DNA from: Pseudomonas nitroreducens
GTDB lineage: Bacteria; Pseudomonadota; Gammaproteobacteria; Pseudomonadales; Pseudomonadaceae
Length of the DNA: 64,000 bases
Reading direction: 5' to 3'
NCBI RefSeq assembly: GCF_024170165.1
Contig: NZ_JALJXP010000002.1
Location: forward strand, 186,001-250,000
The first letter of the stretch is position 1. Every line of letters starts with the position of its first letter. Positions 9,507 through 17,733 of this stretch are shown here, piece after piece. The notes beneath the pieces are model-generated. The model was not told the origin of the DNA and did not search any database. It saw only the letters and a program-made list of their open reading frames with translations. A program made the translations under genes and the position numbers.

Positions 9507-9539
9507 AAACCCCGGCCTGACAGCTGGGGTTTTGTTTTT
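9507..9539 (+). terminator. Terminator after the DUF6316 gene
   Basis: The stem AAACCCC ... GGGGTTT is followed by TGTTTTT in the rightward direction. It is 25 bases past the stop at 9482. The stem is symmetric and could also help to end phhR transcription from the other side. Confidence 0.65.
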
Positions 9540-9590
9540 CCACGCCTTCAAACCTGCATGCCTGCGCCCAGTGCAGGCAATCGCAGCCAT

Positions 9591-11153
9591 TCAGGACTCT
9601 TCGTTGTGCCCCAGCCCATGCAGGCGCAGCTTGTTGGCAATGGTGGTGTGCGATACCCCCAGCCGCTTGCCCAGCTGCCGGCTGCTCGGGTGCTCGCGGT
9701 AGAGCCGCTCCAGCACTGCCCTCTCGAACCGTCCGACGATGACGTCGAGCCCGCCTTCCAGGGAGAAGTCCCCCAGCGGATGCGGCGCACCGTAGTCCGG
9801 CAGGCGGATGTGCTCGGGGCGGATGGTGCCGCCGTCGCACAGCGAGACCGCCTGGAACAGCGCGTTCTCCAGCTGCCGCACGTTGCCCGGCCAGTGGTAG
9901 CGGCCGAGGCGGTCCAGCGCCTGCGGCGACAGCTTGGGCAGGGCGCAGCCGATCTGCCGGCTGGCCTGGTCGAGGAAGTGCTCCACCAGCGGCTCCAGGC
10001 CGTCCAGGCATTCGCGCAGCGGCGGGATGTGCAGCGACAGCACGTTGAGGCGGTGGTAGAGGTCCTGGCGGAACTCACCCTTGGTGCACAGCTCGGACAG
10101 GTCCACCTGGGTCGCGCAGATCACCCGCACATCCAGGTACACCTCCTCGTCGCTGCCCACGCGGCGGAAGCAGCCATCCTGCAGGAAGCGCAGCAGCTTG
10201 GCCTGCAGGCGCGGGCTCATCTCGCCGACACCATCGAGGAACAGCGTGCCGCCGGCGGTCAGCTCCAGCAGGCCGAGCTTGCCTTCCGGGCGCGCGCCCT
10301 CGAAGGCGCCGGGGCCGTAGCCGAACAGCTCGGTCTCGGCCATCGACTCGGGCAGGCCGGCGCAGTTCAGCGCCATGAACGGCGACTGCCCGCGCGGGCT
10401 GGCGAGATGGCAGGCGCGGGCCAGCAGTTCCTTGCCGGTACCGGTCTCGCCTTCGATCAGCAAAGGCGCATCCAGCGGTGCCATGCGGCGTGCCTCGCGC
10501 ACCACCGCGGCCATCACCCGCGAGCTCTGGAAGATGCTGTCAAAGCCGCGCAGCTCCAGGCGGCGTACGTTGTAGATGCGCTCGCCGACGCGGTCGGCGC
10601 GGTGCAGGGTGAGCACGGCGCCGGCCAGCGCCTCGCTTTCGTCATGCTCGGATTGCAGCGGCGCGATATCGGCGAGGAACACGTCGCCCTTCACCTTCAC
10701 CCGCAGGCCATTGATGCGCGCCTTGTTCGCCCGCACCAGTTCCGGCAGGTCGAGGTCTTCGGCGTAACGCGACAGCGGGATGCCGGGGACTTCGTCGACG
10801 CGCACGCCCAGCAACTGCGCGGCGGCGCGGTTGCCGGCGACTATCTGCCCGGCCATGTCGATGGACAGCACCGGAAACTCCAGCGCCGCCAGCAGCGCAT
10901 TCAGTTCCAGGTGACGACGCTCGCTGGGCATCAGGCCGACGCGCTTGACGCCGAACACGCCGGGCACCGCTTCGAGCTTGGGCTTGAGCGACTGGAACTG
11001 CAGGTTGATGAGGTTCGGGCAGAGCAGGTAGATGGCGTTGCCCTGCTCGCCGCCGACTTCGCCGCGGTTGACGTTGATGCCGTAGTCGACCAGCAGGTTG
11101 AGGATGTCGCGCAGGATGCCGACGCGGTTCTGGCAGTGCACTTTGATGCGCAT
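9591..11153 (-). CDS. phhR: PhhR, TyrR-type regulator of aromatic amino acid catabolism
   Basis: This 520-residue enhancer-binding protein has an N-terminal ACT domain (about residues 1-72), a PAS domain (about 78-185), an AAA+ domain (about 205-435) with Walker A GETGTGKE (235-242), and a C-terminal TyrR-type helix-turn-helix (about 480-515, SSRQLGKRLGVSHTTIANKL). It is divergent from phhA, which in pseudomonads it activates in response to phenylalanine and tyrosine. Two core motifs differ from typical sigma-54 activators: GAFTGA is GAFEGA (282-287), and the Walker B glutamate is replaced (LFLDGVGE instead of LFLDEIGE, 304-311). This fits a TyrR-like regulator working largely with sigma-70. 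The ATG at 11153 gives full family length. Confidence 0.93.
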   Translation of the reverse strand: MRIKVHCQNRVGILRDILNLLVDYGINVNRGEVGGEQGNAIYLLCPNLINLQFQSLKPKLEAVPGVFGVKRVGLMPSERRHLELNALLAALEFPVLSIDMAGQIVAGNRAAAQLLGVRVDEVPGIPLSRYAEDLDLPELVRANKARINGLRVKVKGDVFLADIAPLQSEHDESEALAGAVLTLHRADRVGERIYNVRRLELRGFDSIFQSSRVMAAVVREARRMAPLDAPLLIEGETGTGKELLARACHLASPRGQSPFMALNCAGLPESMAETELFGYGPGAFEGARPEGKLGLLELTAGGTLFLDGVGEMSPRLQAKLLRFLQDGCFRRVGSDEEVYLDVRVICATQVDLSELCTKGEFRQDLYHRLNVLSLHIPPLRECLDGLEPLVEHFLDQASRQIGCALPKLSPQALDRLGRYHWPGNVRQLENALFQAVSLCDGGTIRPEHIRLPDYGAPHPLGDFSLEGGLDVIVGRFERAVLERLYREHPSSRQLGKRLGVSHTTIANKLRLHGLGHNEES

Positions 11154-11284
11154 GGCGGGCCCGTGGTTGTCGTTGTGGTGGGCGCTCCGGCACGAATTTT
11201 CTCAAGGCGGCCGGAAATTACCGTCAAGAATATGTGACAGATCAGCGCACCTTCAAGCCATGGCCGGATGCGCGCGCCGCCAAG

Positions 11285-11302
11285 CGTAATTATTTCTTTA
11301 CG
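11285..11302. promoter_or_regulatory. Candidate PhhR (TyrR-type) box upstream of phhA
   Basis: CGTAAT-N6-TTTACG matches the TyrR/PhhR pattern TGTAAA-N6-TTTACA at 9 of 12 positions. It lies 112 bases before the phhA start in the phhR-phhA intergenic region. It is the only good match I found by eye in that gap. Confidence 0.5.
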
Positions 11303-11413
11303 AATTAACCCGTTTGGCACCTTCAAGCGCAGCGCCAGGGGGGCTGTTTCCCGAAACTCAGCGCGCTATTGCTGAGTCATCACAAGAACAGGCAGCTTGA
11401 CGCCGGAGGCTCC

Positions 11414-12202
11414 ATGAAGACAACGCAGTACGTGGCCCGCCAACCTGATGAAGACGGTTTCATCCACTACCCGGAAACCGAGCACCAGGTCTGGAACACC
11501 CTGATCACCCGTCAGCTGAAAGTGATCGAGGGCCGCGCTTGTCAGGAATACCTGGACGGCATCGAGCAGCTCGGCCTGCCCCACGAACGCATCCCGCAAC
11601 TGGGCGAGGTGAACCAGGTGCTTCAGGCCGCTACCGGCTGGCGTGTGGCGCGGGTGCCGGCGCTGATCCCGTTCCAGACCTTCTTCGAGCTGCTCGCCAG
11701 CCAGCAATTCCCCGTCGCCACCTTCATCCGCACCCCGGAAGAGCTGGACTACCTGCAGGAGCCGGACATCTTCCACGAGATCTTCGGCCACTGCCCGCTG
11801 CTCACCAACCCCTGGTTCGCCGAGTTCACCCACACCTACGGCAAGCTCGGCCTGGCCGCCAGCAAGGAAGAGCGCGTGTACCTCGCCCGCCTCTACTGGA
11901 TGACCATCGAATTCGGCCTGCTGGACACCTCCCAGGGCCTGCGCATCTACGGCGGCGGCATCCTTTCGTCGCCGAAGGAGACGGTCTACAGCCTCTCCGA
12001 CTCGCCCGAGCACCAGGCCTTCAGCCCGCTGGAATGCATGCGCACGCCGTACCGCATCGACATCCTGCAGCCCCTGTATTTCGTGCTCCCCGAGCTCAAG
12101 CGCCTGTTCGAGCTGGCCCACGAGGACATCATGGCGCTGGTGCGCGAAGCCATGCGCCTGGGCCTGCACGCGCCGAAGTTTCCGCCGAAACAGGCCGCCT
12201 GA
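11414..12202 (+). CDS. phhA: PhhA, phenylalanine-4-hydroxylase
   Basis: This 262-residue enzyme converts phenylalanine to tyrosine with O2 and a pterin cofactor. It is the catalytic core typical of bacterial enzymes, with no regulatory ACT domain. The iron site is visible as His121 and His126 in PDIFHEIFGHCPLL, with Glu166 in TIEFGLL. It begins the phhA-phhB-phhC operon; PhhB, which recycles the pterin, follows after about 105 bases. The ATG at 11414 is preceded by CCGGAGG. Regulation by PhhR is expected from the divergent gene and the box at 11285-11302. Confidence 0.96.
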   Translation: MKTTQYVARQPDEDGFIHYPETEHQVWNTLITRQLKVIEGRACQEYLDGIEQLGLPHERIPQLGEVNQVLQAATGWRVARVPALIPFQTFFELLASQQFPVATFIRTPEELDYLQEPDIFHEIFGHCPLLTNPWFAEFTHTYGKLGLAASKEERVYLARLYWMTIEFGLLDTSQGLRIYGGGILSSPKETVYSLSDSPEHQAFSPLECMRTPYRIDILQPLYFVLPELKRLFELAHEDIMALVREAMRLGLHAPKFPPKQAA

Positions 12203-12230
12203 TCCGCTGCAATCGATCCCATCTGTGCCT

Positions 12231-12280
12231 AGGATGAGACGTGCTCGCGAGCCTAAGATGGTTCGCGAGCGCACTCCTAT
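12231..12280. repeat. Degenerate REP pair in the phhA-phhB gap
   Basis: CTAGGATGAGACGTGCTCGCGAG and GTTCGCGAGCGCACTCCTAT face each other over a short spacer. They look like a decayed member of the GAGCGAGCTTGCTCGC family. The hairpin could set the relative levels of phhA and phhB message. Confidence 0.5.
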
Positions 12281-12307
12281 GCCACCCCACGACAAGGAGA
12301 ACCTTTC

Positions 12308-12664
12308 ATGACCGCACTCACCCAAGCCCATTGCGAAGCCTGCCGCGCCGACGCCCCGAAGGTGTCCGACGAAGAACTGGCGGTGCTGATCAAGCAGATA
12401 CCGGACTGGAACATCGAGGTCCGCGACGATCACATGGAACTGGAGCGGGTCTTCCTGTTCAAGAACTTCAGGCACGCCCTGGCCTTCACCAACGCGGTGG
12501 GCGCCATCGCCGAGGAAGAAGGCCACCACCCCGACCTGCTGACCCAGTGGGGCAAAGTCACCGTCACCTGGTGGAGCCACGAGCTGAAGGGCCTGCACCG
12601 CAACGACTTCATCATGGCCGCGCGCACCGACGAGCTGGCCGCGAAAGCAGAGGGACGCAAATGA
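12308..12664 (+). CDS. phhB: PhhB, pterin-4a-carbinolamine dehydratase
   Basis: This 118-residue enzyme dehydrates the 4a-hydroxypterin made by PhhA, so that the cofactor can be recycled. The active-site region [32 protein letters not shown] has the expected adjacent histidines and the third histidine of the PCD family. An AAGGAGA motif lies 8 bases before the ATG. Its last four bases overlap the start of phhC (ATGA), indicating translational coupling. The length is normal. Confidence 0.96.
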   Translation: MTALTQAHCEACRADAPKVSDEELAVLIKQIPDWNIEVRDDHMELERVFLFKNFRHALAFTNAVGAIAEEEGHHPDLLTQWGKVTVTWWSHELKGLHRNDFIMAARTDELAAKAEGRK

Positions 12665-13857
12665 GCCATTTCGCCAAGGTCACCCGCGTACCGGGCGACC
12701 CGATCCTGGGCCTGCTCGAAGCCTACCGGGCGGACCCCAATCCCGCGCGGCTCGACCTTGGCGTGGGCGTCTACAAGGATGCCCAGGGCCTCACCCCGAT
12801 TCCTCGCGCGGTGAAGCTCGCCGAACAGCGCCTGGTCGATACCGAGACCACCAAGAGCTACGTCGGCAGCCACGGTGACGCGCTGTTCGCCGCGCGCCTG
12901 TGCGAACTGGTGCTGGGCGTCACCTCGCCGCTGCTGGCCGACTCCCGCGCCGACGCCACCCAGACACCCGGCGGCACCGGCGCCCTGCGCCTGGCGGCGG
13001 AATTCATCGCCCACTGCCTGCCGGGCAGGAACATCTGGCTGAGCGACCCCACCTGGCCGATCCACGAGACCCTGTTCGCCGCCGCTGGCGTGCCGATCAA
13101 GCACTACCCCTACGTCGGCGCGGACAACCGCCTCGACGCGGAGGCCATGTTCGCCATGCTGGAGAAAATCCCCCAGGGCGACGTGGTACTGCTGCACGCC
13201 TGCTGCCATAACCCCACCGGCTTCGACCTGGACCACGAGCAGTGGCAGCGGGTGCTGGAGATCGTCCGCCGCCGCGAACTGCTGCCGCTGCTGGACTTCG
13301 CCTACCAGGGCCTGGGCGACGGGCTGGACGAGGACGCCTACTCGGTGCGCCTGTTGGCGGAAAGCCTGCCGGAAGTGCTGATCACCAGCTCCTGCTCGAA
13401 GAACTTCGGCCTCTACCGCGACCGCGTCGGCGCGCTGATCGTCTGCGCCGAAAACGCCGACAAGCTCACCGACATCCGCAGCCAGCTGGCACTGTTCGCC
13501 CGCAATCTCTGGTCCACCCCGCCGGCCCATGGCGCGGAAGTGGTCGCCACCATTCTTGGCGATCCGGAGCTGAAGAACCTCTGGCTGGATGAACTGGACG
13601 GCATGCGCGGGCGGATCGCCGAGCTGCGTGTCGGCCTGGTGGAAGCCTTGCGCCCCCACGGGCTGGCGGAGCGCTTCGCGCACATCGCCATCCAGCGCGG
13701 CATGTTCTCCTACACTGGCCTGCAAGTTGAGCAGGTGCGCATCCTGCGCGAGGAACACAGCATCTACCTGGTGAGCAGTGGCCGCGCGAACATCGCCGGG
13801 CTCGACGGCGAACGCCTCGACCACCTGGCGGCGGCCATCGCCCGGGTCTGCCGCTGA
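12661..13857 (+). CDS. phhC: PhhC, aromatic amino acid aminotransferase
   Basis: This 398-residue class I aminotransferase transfers the amino group of tyrosine or phenylalanine to 2-oxoglutarate, giving the entry compound of the homogentisate pathway. The PLP lysine is Lys247 in [16 protein letters not shown], and NPTG is at about 184-187 in [11 protein letters not shown]. The architecture matches the aspartate/aromatic aminotransferase family (TyrB/AspC-like); context, with phhA and phhB, points to aromatic substrates. It overlaps phhB by four bases and is followed by a strong terminator. Confidence 0.93.
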   Translation: MSHFAKVTRVPGDPILGLLEAYRADPNPARLDLGVGVYKDAQGLTPIPRAVKLAEQRLVDTETTKSYVGSHGDALFAARLCELVLGVTSPLLADSRADATQTPGGTGALRLAAEFIAHCLPGRNIWLSDPTWPIHETLFAAAGVPIKHYPYVGADNRLDAEAMFAMLEKIPQGDVVLLHACCHNPTGFDLDHEQWQRVLEIVRRRELLPLLDFAYQGLGDGLDEDAYSVRLLAESLPEVLITSSCSKNFGLYRDRVGALIVCAENADKLTDIRSQLALFARNLWSTPPAHGAEVVATILGDPELKNLWLDELDGMRGRIAELRVGLVEALRPHGLAERFAHIAIQRGMFSYTGLQVEQVRILREEHSIYLVSSGRANIAGLDGERLDHLAAAIARVCR

Positions 13858-13876
13858 CGACGATTTCTTCCCCCTC

Positions 13877-13903
13877 GACCGGCCCTTGAGCCGGTCTTTT
13901 TTT
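13877..13903 (+). terminator. Terminator of the phhABC operon
   Basis: The stem GACCGGC-CCTTGA-GCCGGTC is followed directly by seven T residues. It lies 19 bases past the phhC stop codon. Confidence 0.9.
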
Positions 13904-13923
13904 GCCCAGACGCCGCATTGCCT

Positions 13924-13970
13924 GTAGGAGCGCGCCATGCGCGCGATCGCGGGCATGGCCCGCGCCTACA
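13924..13970. repeat. REPIN-like inverted repeat
   Basis: GTAGGAGCGCGCCATGCGCG and CGGGCATGGCCCGCGCCTAC face each other between phhC and the convergent CorA/ZntB-type gene. It is related to the elements at 2066-2121 and 20698-20743. Confidence 0.7.
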
Positions 13971-13983
13971 AGGGGCGTCGTTG

Positions 13984-15006
13984 TCAGTAATCATCGCGCT
14001 TGCGGAACGCCCAGCGCCCGGCCAGGCCGGTGAAGCTGGCCACCAGCACCACCAGGATCCAGAAGCCTTCCGGGTCGCCGGAGAAGGGAATGCCACCGAC
14101 GTTCATGCCGAAGAAGCCGGCGATGATGTTGATCGGCAGCGCCAGCACCGTGACCACGGTGAGGGTGAACAGCGTGCGGTTGCTCTGCTCGTTGATCTTC
14201 GCGGCGATCTCTTCCTGCAGCAGCTTGATGCGTTCGCCCAGCGCCGTGAGGTCGTTGATCACCAGGGAGAACTCCTCGGTGGCCTCGCGCAGCACACGCA
14301 CGTCGTCGTCCGTCAGCCACACCGGCGGGCGGTTGAGCAGGCGCATCAGCGACCCTGGCTCCAGCGCCAACAGGCGTTGCAGGCGCACCAGCACGCGGCG
14401 CATCCCGCCGAGGTCGGCGCGGCTGGCGGAGAGGCGCGAGGACAGCAGCTGGTCCTCGATGCGATCCACGCTGATGCTGGTCTCGCGGACGATGCGGGTG
14501 AGGATTTCGCCCTGGTCGCGCAGCAGGTGGATCAGCAGTTCCAGTGGTGAATTGAAGCTCTCGCCGTGCTTCACCGACGAGCGCAGCGTATCCACCGAAC
14601 GCAGCGGCTGCGCGCGGGCAGTGACCAGCAGGCGACCCCGGGCGCAGACCCAGAGGGTGGCGATGTCCGAGGACATGCGGCTGCTGAAGTCGAATACCAC
14701 GTCGTTGACCACCGCCAGCAGCGCGCCGTCGACATGCTCGATGCGGGTGGAGCGCGAGCCTTCGCGCAGGGTCTCGAAGAAGTAGTCGGGCAGCTCCAGG
14801 TGCGACTTGATCCAGCGCTCGCAGGCTGCGTGCGCCAGGTTCAGGTGCAGCCAGAGGAATTCGTCCGCCGCTCGCGGCTCCTGCAGACGCTGCAGGGCGG
14901 TCGGCGAGTCGATCTCCAGGCCAGGTTGGCCGGGGCGAAAACTGAAGCCATAAAGCAGGCCGAACAGGTCGGAATCCTGATGGCTCTGGACGATGCTGTG
15001 GTTCAT
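13984..15006 (-). CDS. CorA/ZntB-family divalent cation transporter
   Basis: This 340-residue protein has a large soluble N-terminal domain with long predicted helices (ERIKLLQEEIAAKINEQSN), then two C-terminal membrane segments (about 282-303 and 315-332). The signature GMN is present in NIIAGFFGMNVGGIPF. It is closer to ZntB (zinc uptake or efflux) than to CorA proper, as judged from the FSFRPGQPGLEI start and the GGIPF loop. It forms a funnel-shaped pentamer in known members. I chose the ATG at 15006 (MNHSIVQSHQDSDLFG); longer readings run into the repeat at 15035-15103. Ion specificity is not certain. Confidence 0.85.
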   Translation of the reverse strand: MNHSIVQSHQDSDLFGLLYGFSFRPGQPGLEIDSPTALQRLQEPRAADEFLWLHLNLAHAACERWIKSHLELPDYFFETLREGSRSTRIEHVDGALLAVVNDVVFDFSSRMSSDIATLWVCARGRLLVTARAQPLRSVDTLRSSVKHGESFNSPLELLIHLLRDQGEILTRIVRETSISVDRIEDQLLSSRLSASRADLGGMRRVLVRLQRLLALEPGSLMRLLNRPPVWLTDDDVRVLREATEEFSLVINDLTALGERIKLLQEEIAAKINEQSNRTLFTLTVVTVLALPINIIAGFFGMNVGGIPFSGDPEGFWILVVLVASFTGLAGRWAFRKRDDY

Positions 15007-15034
15007 GGGACTCCGCTGAACCTCGGGTGTCTGA

Positions 15035-15103
15035 CGTAGGGCGAATGACCGCTTGCGGTCATCCGCCGCGGCGGATGAAGCGTTCCGCTTCATCCGCCCT
15101 ACG
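15035..15103. repeat. Inverted repeat of the GTAGGGCG...CGCCCTAC family
   Basis: The element runs CGTAGGGCGAATGACCGC to TCATCCGCCCTACG, with internal hairpins GACCGCTTGCGGTC and GAAGCGTTCCGCTTC. It lies between two leftward genes, just upstream of the CorA/ZntB-type gene. Confidence 0.75.
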
Positions 15104-15164
15104 AAAGCCGCATCGCCCTACCGGTGTTAGCAGAACCCGGTGAACGGCAGATGACAGCCACGTG

Positions 15165-16295
15165 TCAGCCGAACAGGGCCGCCACCGTGCGCTCACCCAG
15201 CGCCGGGCCGATGCTCATGCCCACGCCGGTGTGCATCAGCACGGCGGTGATGCCGTCGGCGGCCTGCAGCACCGAGAACGGCCCCGGCCCGCGCGAGCCA
15301 TACACGCCCTGCCAGCGCTCGAGCACCTCCACGCGCATGCCCAGGGTGTCCTCGGCCAGTTGCAGCATCAGCCTGTCGACGAACTCGGCGTTGAACGGCG
15401 CCGCGTCGCTGCCGTAGTGGTGGGAGTCGCCGATGATCAGCTCGCCATGGGGCGTCGGGCTGACCAGCAGGTGGATGCCCTGCTCTTCCAGCTCCGGCGT
15501 CTCGCGGCGGATCTGCTCGCGCACCGCCTCGGCCTCGGGCAGGTCGGAGAAGGCGCCGTAATGCACACAGCTCAGTCCGGTGAGGATCGAGTGGGCAAGG
15601 CCGATATCCACCTGCGGACGGGCACGCAGCATCTGCAGGCGGCACACCTGCGGCTCCAGCGGCGCGATGGCCTCGGCCAGCAGCGTCTGGTAATCGTGGC
15701 CGGAGCAGACGATCACCTGTCCGGCGGTGAAGGTGCCCGCCGTGGTGCGCAGCACGCCGGTGTCGACGTCACGCACCAGGGTGGAGAAGTGGAACTCCAC
15801 GCCGTGCTCGCGGCGCAGGTAGTCGATCAGGCTCGGCAGCGCTTCGCGGGAGTACAGTTGCTGGTCATCGAAGCCCAGCAGCGCCGCACGGTGGTGACGG
15901 AAATGGCCCTGGTAGAGGTCATTCAGCTCGCTGCCGCGCAGCAGGCCCACGCGGTAGTCCAGTTCCTTCGCGCGGCCGGCGCAGAAGGCTTCCAGCAGGC
16001 GTTCCTCGGCTTCGCTGCGGGCGAACAGCAGCGAGCCATTGCGCCGCAGGGAGAATCCGGCGCCCTCTGCCCACTGCGCCCAGATCGGCCGGCTGGCACG
16101 GGCCAGGTCCGACATCACGCCCGGCGGCTGGCCGGTGACCAGTGCCTGGCCGAAGTTGCGCACCGAGGCGCCCAGGGGCGTGGCGGTCCGCTCGAAGACG
16201 CGTACGGCCAGGCCGCGGCGGGCGGCGGCGTAGGCGTGGGAAAGGCCGAGGATGCCGGCGCCGACGATGGCGACGTCGCAGTGGGTGTGGGTCAT
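15165..16295 (-). CDS. FAD-dependent amine oxidase of the HpnW/PbfD type
   Basis: This 376-residue DAO-family flavoenzyme begins with the dinucleotide-binding motif DVAIVGAGILGLSHAYAAARRG and ends with a DAO-type C terminus (VYGSRGPGPFSVLQAADGITAVLMHTGVGMSIGPALGE). It matches the TIGR03364 subgroup, which is repeatedly found beside phosphonate transport genes and is proposed to oxidise 2-aminoethylphosphonate or N-methylated or substituted forms to phosphonoacetaldehyde. Here it is the last gene downstream of a complete 2-aminoethylphosphonate-type ABC transporter, 302 bases after the binding-protein gene, a gap filled by two repeats. The ATG at 16295 (MTHTHCDVAIVGAG) fits the family start. 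Substrate assignment is inference. Confidence 0.8.
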   Translation of the reverse strand: MTHTHCDVAIVGAGILGLSHAYAAARRGLAVRVFERTATPLGASVRNFGQALVTGQPPGVMSDLARASRPIWAQWAEGAGFSLRRNGSLLFARSEAEERLLEAFCAGRAKELDYRVGLLRGSELNDLYQGHFRHHRAALLGFDDQQLYSREALPSLIDYLRREHGVEFHFSTLVRDVDTGVLRTTAGTFTAGQVIVCSGHDYQTLLAEAIAPLEPQVCRLQMLRARPQVDIGLAHSILTGLSCVHYGAFSDLPEAEAVREQIRRETPELEEQGIHLLVSPTPHGELIIGDSHHYGSDAAPFNAEFVDRLMLQLAEDTLGMRVEVLERWQGVYGSRGPGPFSVLQAADGITAVLMHTGVGMSIGPALGERTVAALFG

Positions 16296-16317
16296 GGGTC
16301 TGGTTCCTTGCACGCAG

Positions 16318-16364
16318 AAGAGCCCCTCTCCCTAGCCCTCTCCCTGAAGGGAGAGGGAACCCTC
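16318..16364. repeat. CCCTCTCCCTGAAGGGAGAGGG repeat
   Basis: A near-perfect palindrome of the CTCTCCC family (see 3508-3636) just upstream of the FAD oxidase gene, within the 302-base gap of the phosphonate operon. Confidence 0.75.
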
Positions 16365-16529
16365 CTCTGCCGAGAAGAATTCAGTGTTAATCCTGCTACT
16401 TCAGTGCATCGCGTGGATGCCAATGTCAGTCCGAGGCAGCCTCCAGTGGAGCGGATACGCCTTCAGCCGCTGCACCCTACTGACCTCCTGGGCTTCAGGA
16501 CTGCACCCACCTCGAACCAACACACCGGA

Positions 16530-16573
16530 CAGCCCCCTCTCCCTTCAGGGAGAGGGTTGGGGAGAGGGAGCTG
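16530..16573. repeat. CCCTCTCCCTTCAGGGAGAGGG repeat
   Basis: Second CTCTCCC-family palindrome in the same gap, opposite in orientation to the copy at 16318-16364. It ends 25 bases before the binding-protein stop codon at 16598. The roughly 165 bases between the two copies show no gene. Confidence 0.75.
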
Positions 16574-16597
16574 CCAGTGCCGAACCTCAGCCGAACC

Positions 16598-17623
16598 TTA
16601 CTTCTGCGCGACCTTTTCCGACTTGCCGTCATAGCGCTTGCGCCACTCGGCGAGGATCTGGTCGCGGTTCTTCGAGGCCCAGGCAAAGTCGTTCTTGATC
16701 AGGCGCTGCTCGTAGTCGGCCGGCAGTTCGGTCTGCGGCTTGGCAATGCCCGGCTGGGCCAGCACGGCGAAGTTTTCCTTGTACAGCTCCATGGCCTTGG
16801 GGCTGGCGGAGAAGTCGGCGAGTTTCTTCGCCGCGGCTTCATGCTGGGTGCCCTTGACGATGCCGGTGGCTTCGATTTCCCAGCCCAGGCCTTCCTTCGG
16901 CAGGACGATGTCCAGCGGCGCGCCCTGGCGCTTGAGCTGCACGGCCGGGTACTCGAAGGAGATGCCGATCGGGAACTCGCCGGCGGCGGCCAGCTTGCAC
17001 GGCTTGGAGCCGGAGTGGACGTACTGGCCGATGTTCTCGTGCAGGGCGTCCATATAGGCCCAGCCCTGCTTCTCGCCGAAGGTCTGCAGCCACGCGGAGA
17101 CGTCGAGGAAGCCGGTGCCCGAGGAGGCCGGGTTCGGCATGACGATCTTGCCCTTGTACTCGGGCTTGGTCAGGTCCTGCCAGCTCACCGGCTTCTCCAG
17201 GCCCAGCTTCTCGGCCTCGACGGTGTTGAAGCAGATGGTGGCGGCCCAGACGTCCATGCCGACCCACGCCGGCGGGTTGGCCGGGTCGCGGTAGTTCTTG
17301 CCGATGGCATCCAGGTGCTTGGGTGCGTACTTCTCGAGCATGCCCTGCTGGTCGAGGATGGCCAGGCTGGAGGCCGCCAGGCCCCAGACGGCGTCGGCCT
17401 GCGGGCGATCCTTCTCGGCCAGCAGCTTGGCGGTGACGATGCCGGTGGAATCACGCACCCACTTGATCTTGATGTCCGGGTTCTCGGCTTCGAAGGCCTG
17501 CTTGTAGGCGGTCAGCTGTTCCGGTTCCAGGGCGGTGTAGACGGTCAGCTCGGTGTCGGCGGCGTGGGCCTGTGCAGCGAAACCGGCCACCACGGCGGCG
17601 GCGAGGGCAAGACGTTTGAACAT
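16598..17623 (-). CDS. phnS: 2-aminoethylphosphonate-type ABC transporter substrate-binding protein
   Basis: This 341-residue periplasmic protein has a signal peptide (MFKRLALAAAVVAGFAAQAHAAD) and an iron/thiamine-type binding fold: ELTVYTALEPEQLTAYKQAF, KWVRDSTGIVTAKLLAEKDRPQADAVWGLA and KGKIVMPNPASSGTGFLDVSAWLQTFGE. These match the group annotated as 2-aminoethylphosphonate-binding (TIGR03261). It follows the fused permease gene by 110 bases. The ATG at 17623 has AGGAGC upstream. Some related proteins bind Fe(III), but the neighbours argue for an organophosphonate. Confidence 0.83.
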   Translation of the reverse strand: MFKRLALAAAVVAGFAAQAHAADTELTVYTALEPEQLTAYKQAFEAENPDIKIKWVRDSTGIVTAKLLAEKDRPQADAVWGLAASSLAILDQQGMLEKYAPKHLDAIGKNYRDPANPPAWVGMDVWAATICFNTVEAEKLGLEKPVSWQDLTKPEYKGKIVMPNPASSGTGFLDVSAWLQTFGEKQGWAYMDALHENIGQYVHSGSKPCKLAAAGEFPIGISFEYPAVQLKRQGAPLDIVLPKEGLGWEIEATGIVKGTQHEAAAKKLADFSASPKAMELYKENFAVLAQPGIAKPQTELPADYEQRLIKNDFAWASKNRDQILAEWRKRYDGKSEKVAQK

Positions 17624-17733
17624 GTGGAGCTCCTTGGCAGTGTTGGTCTCCCGCTCGGGGCGGGTATGTCAGGGGTTGAGCCCGGCAGCTGGCCTGAAAG
17701 GGCACAGGCACCGGACGACAGCGTCCAGCGGTG

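Noticed and set aside
11312-11330. TTGGCACC followed by GC upstream of phhA, resembling a -24/-12 sigma-54 promoter.
   Set aside because: The distance from GG to GC is one base short of the strict spacing, and PhhR lacks the GAFTGA threonine.
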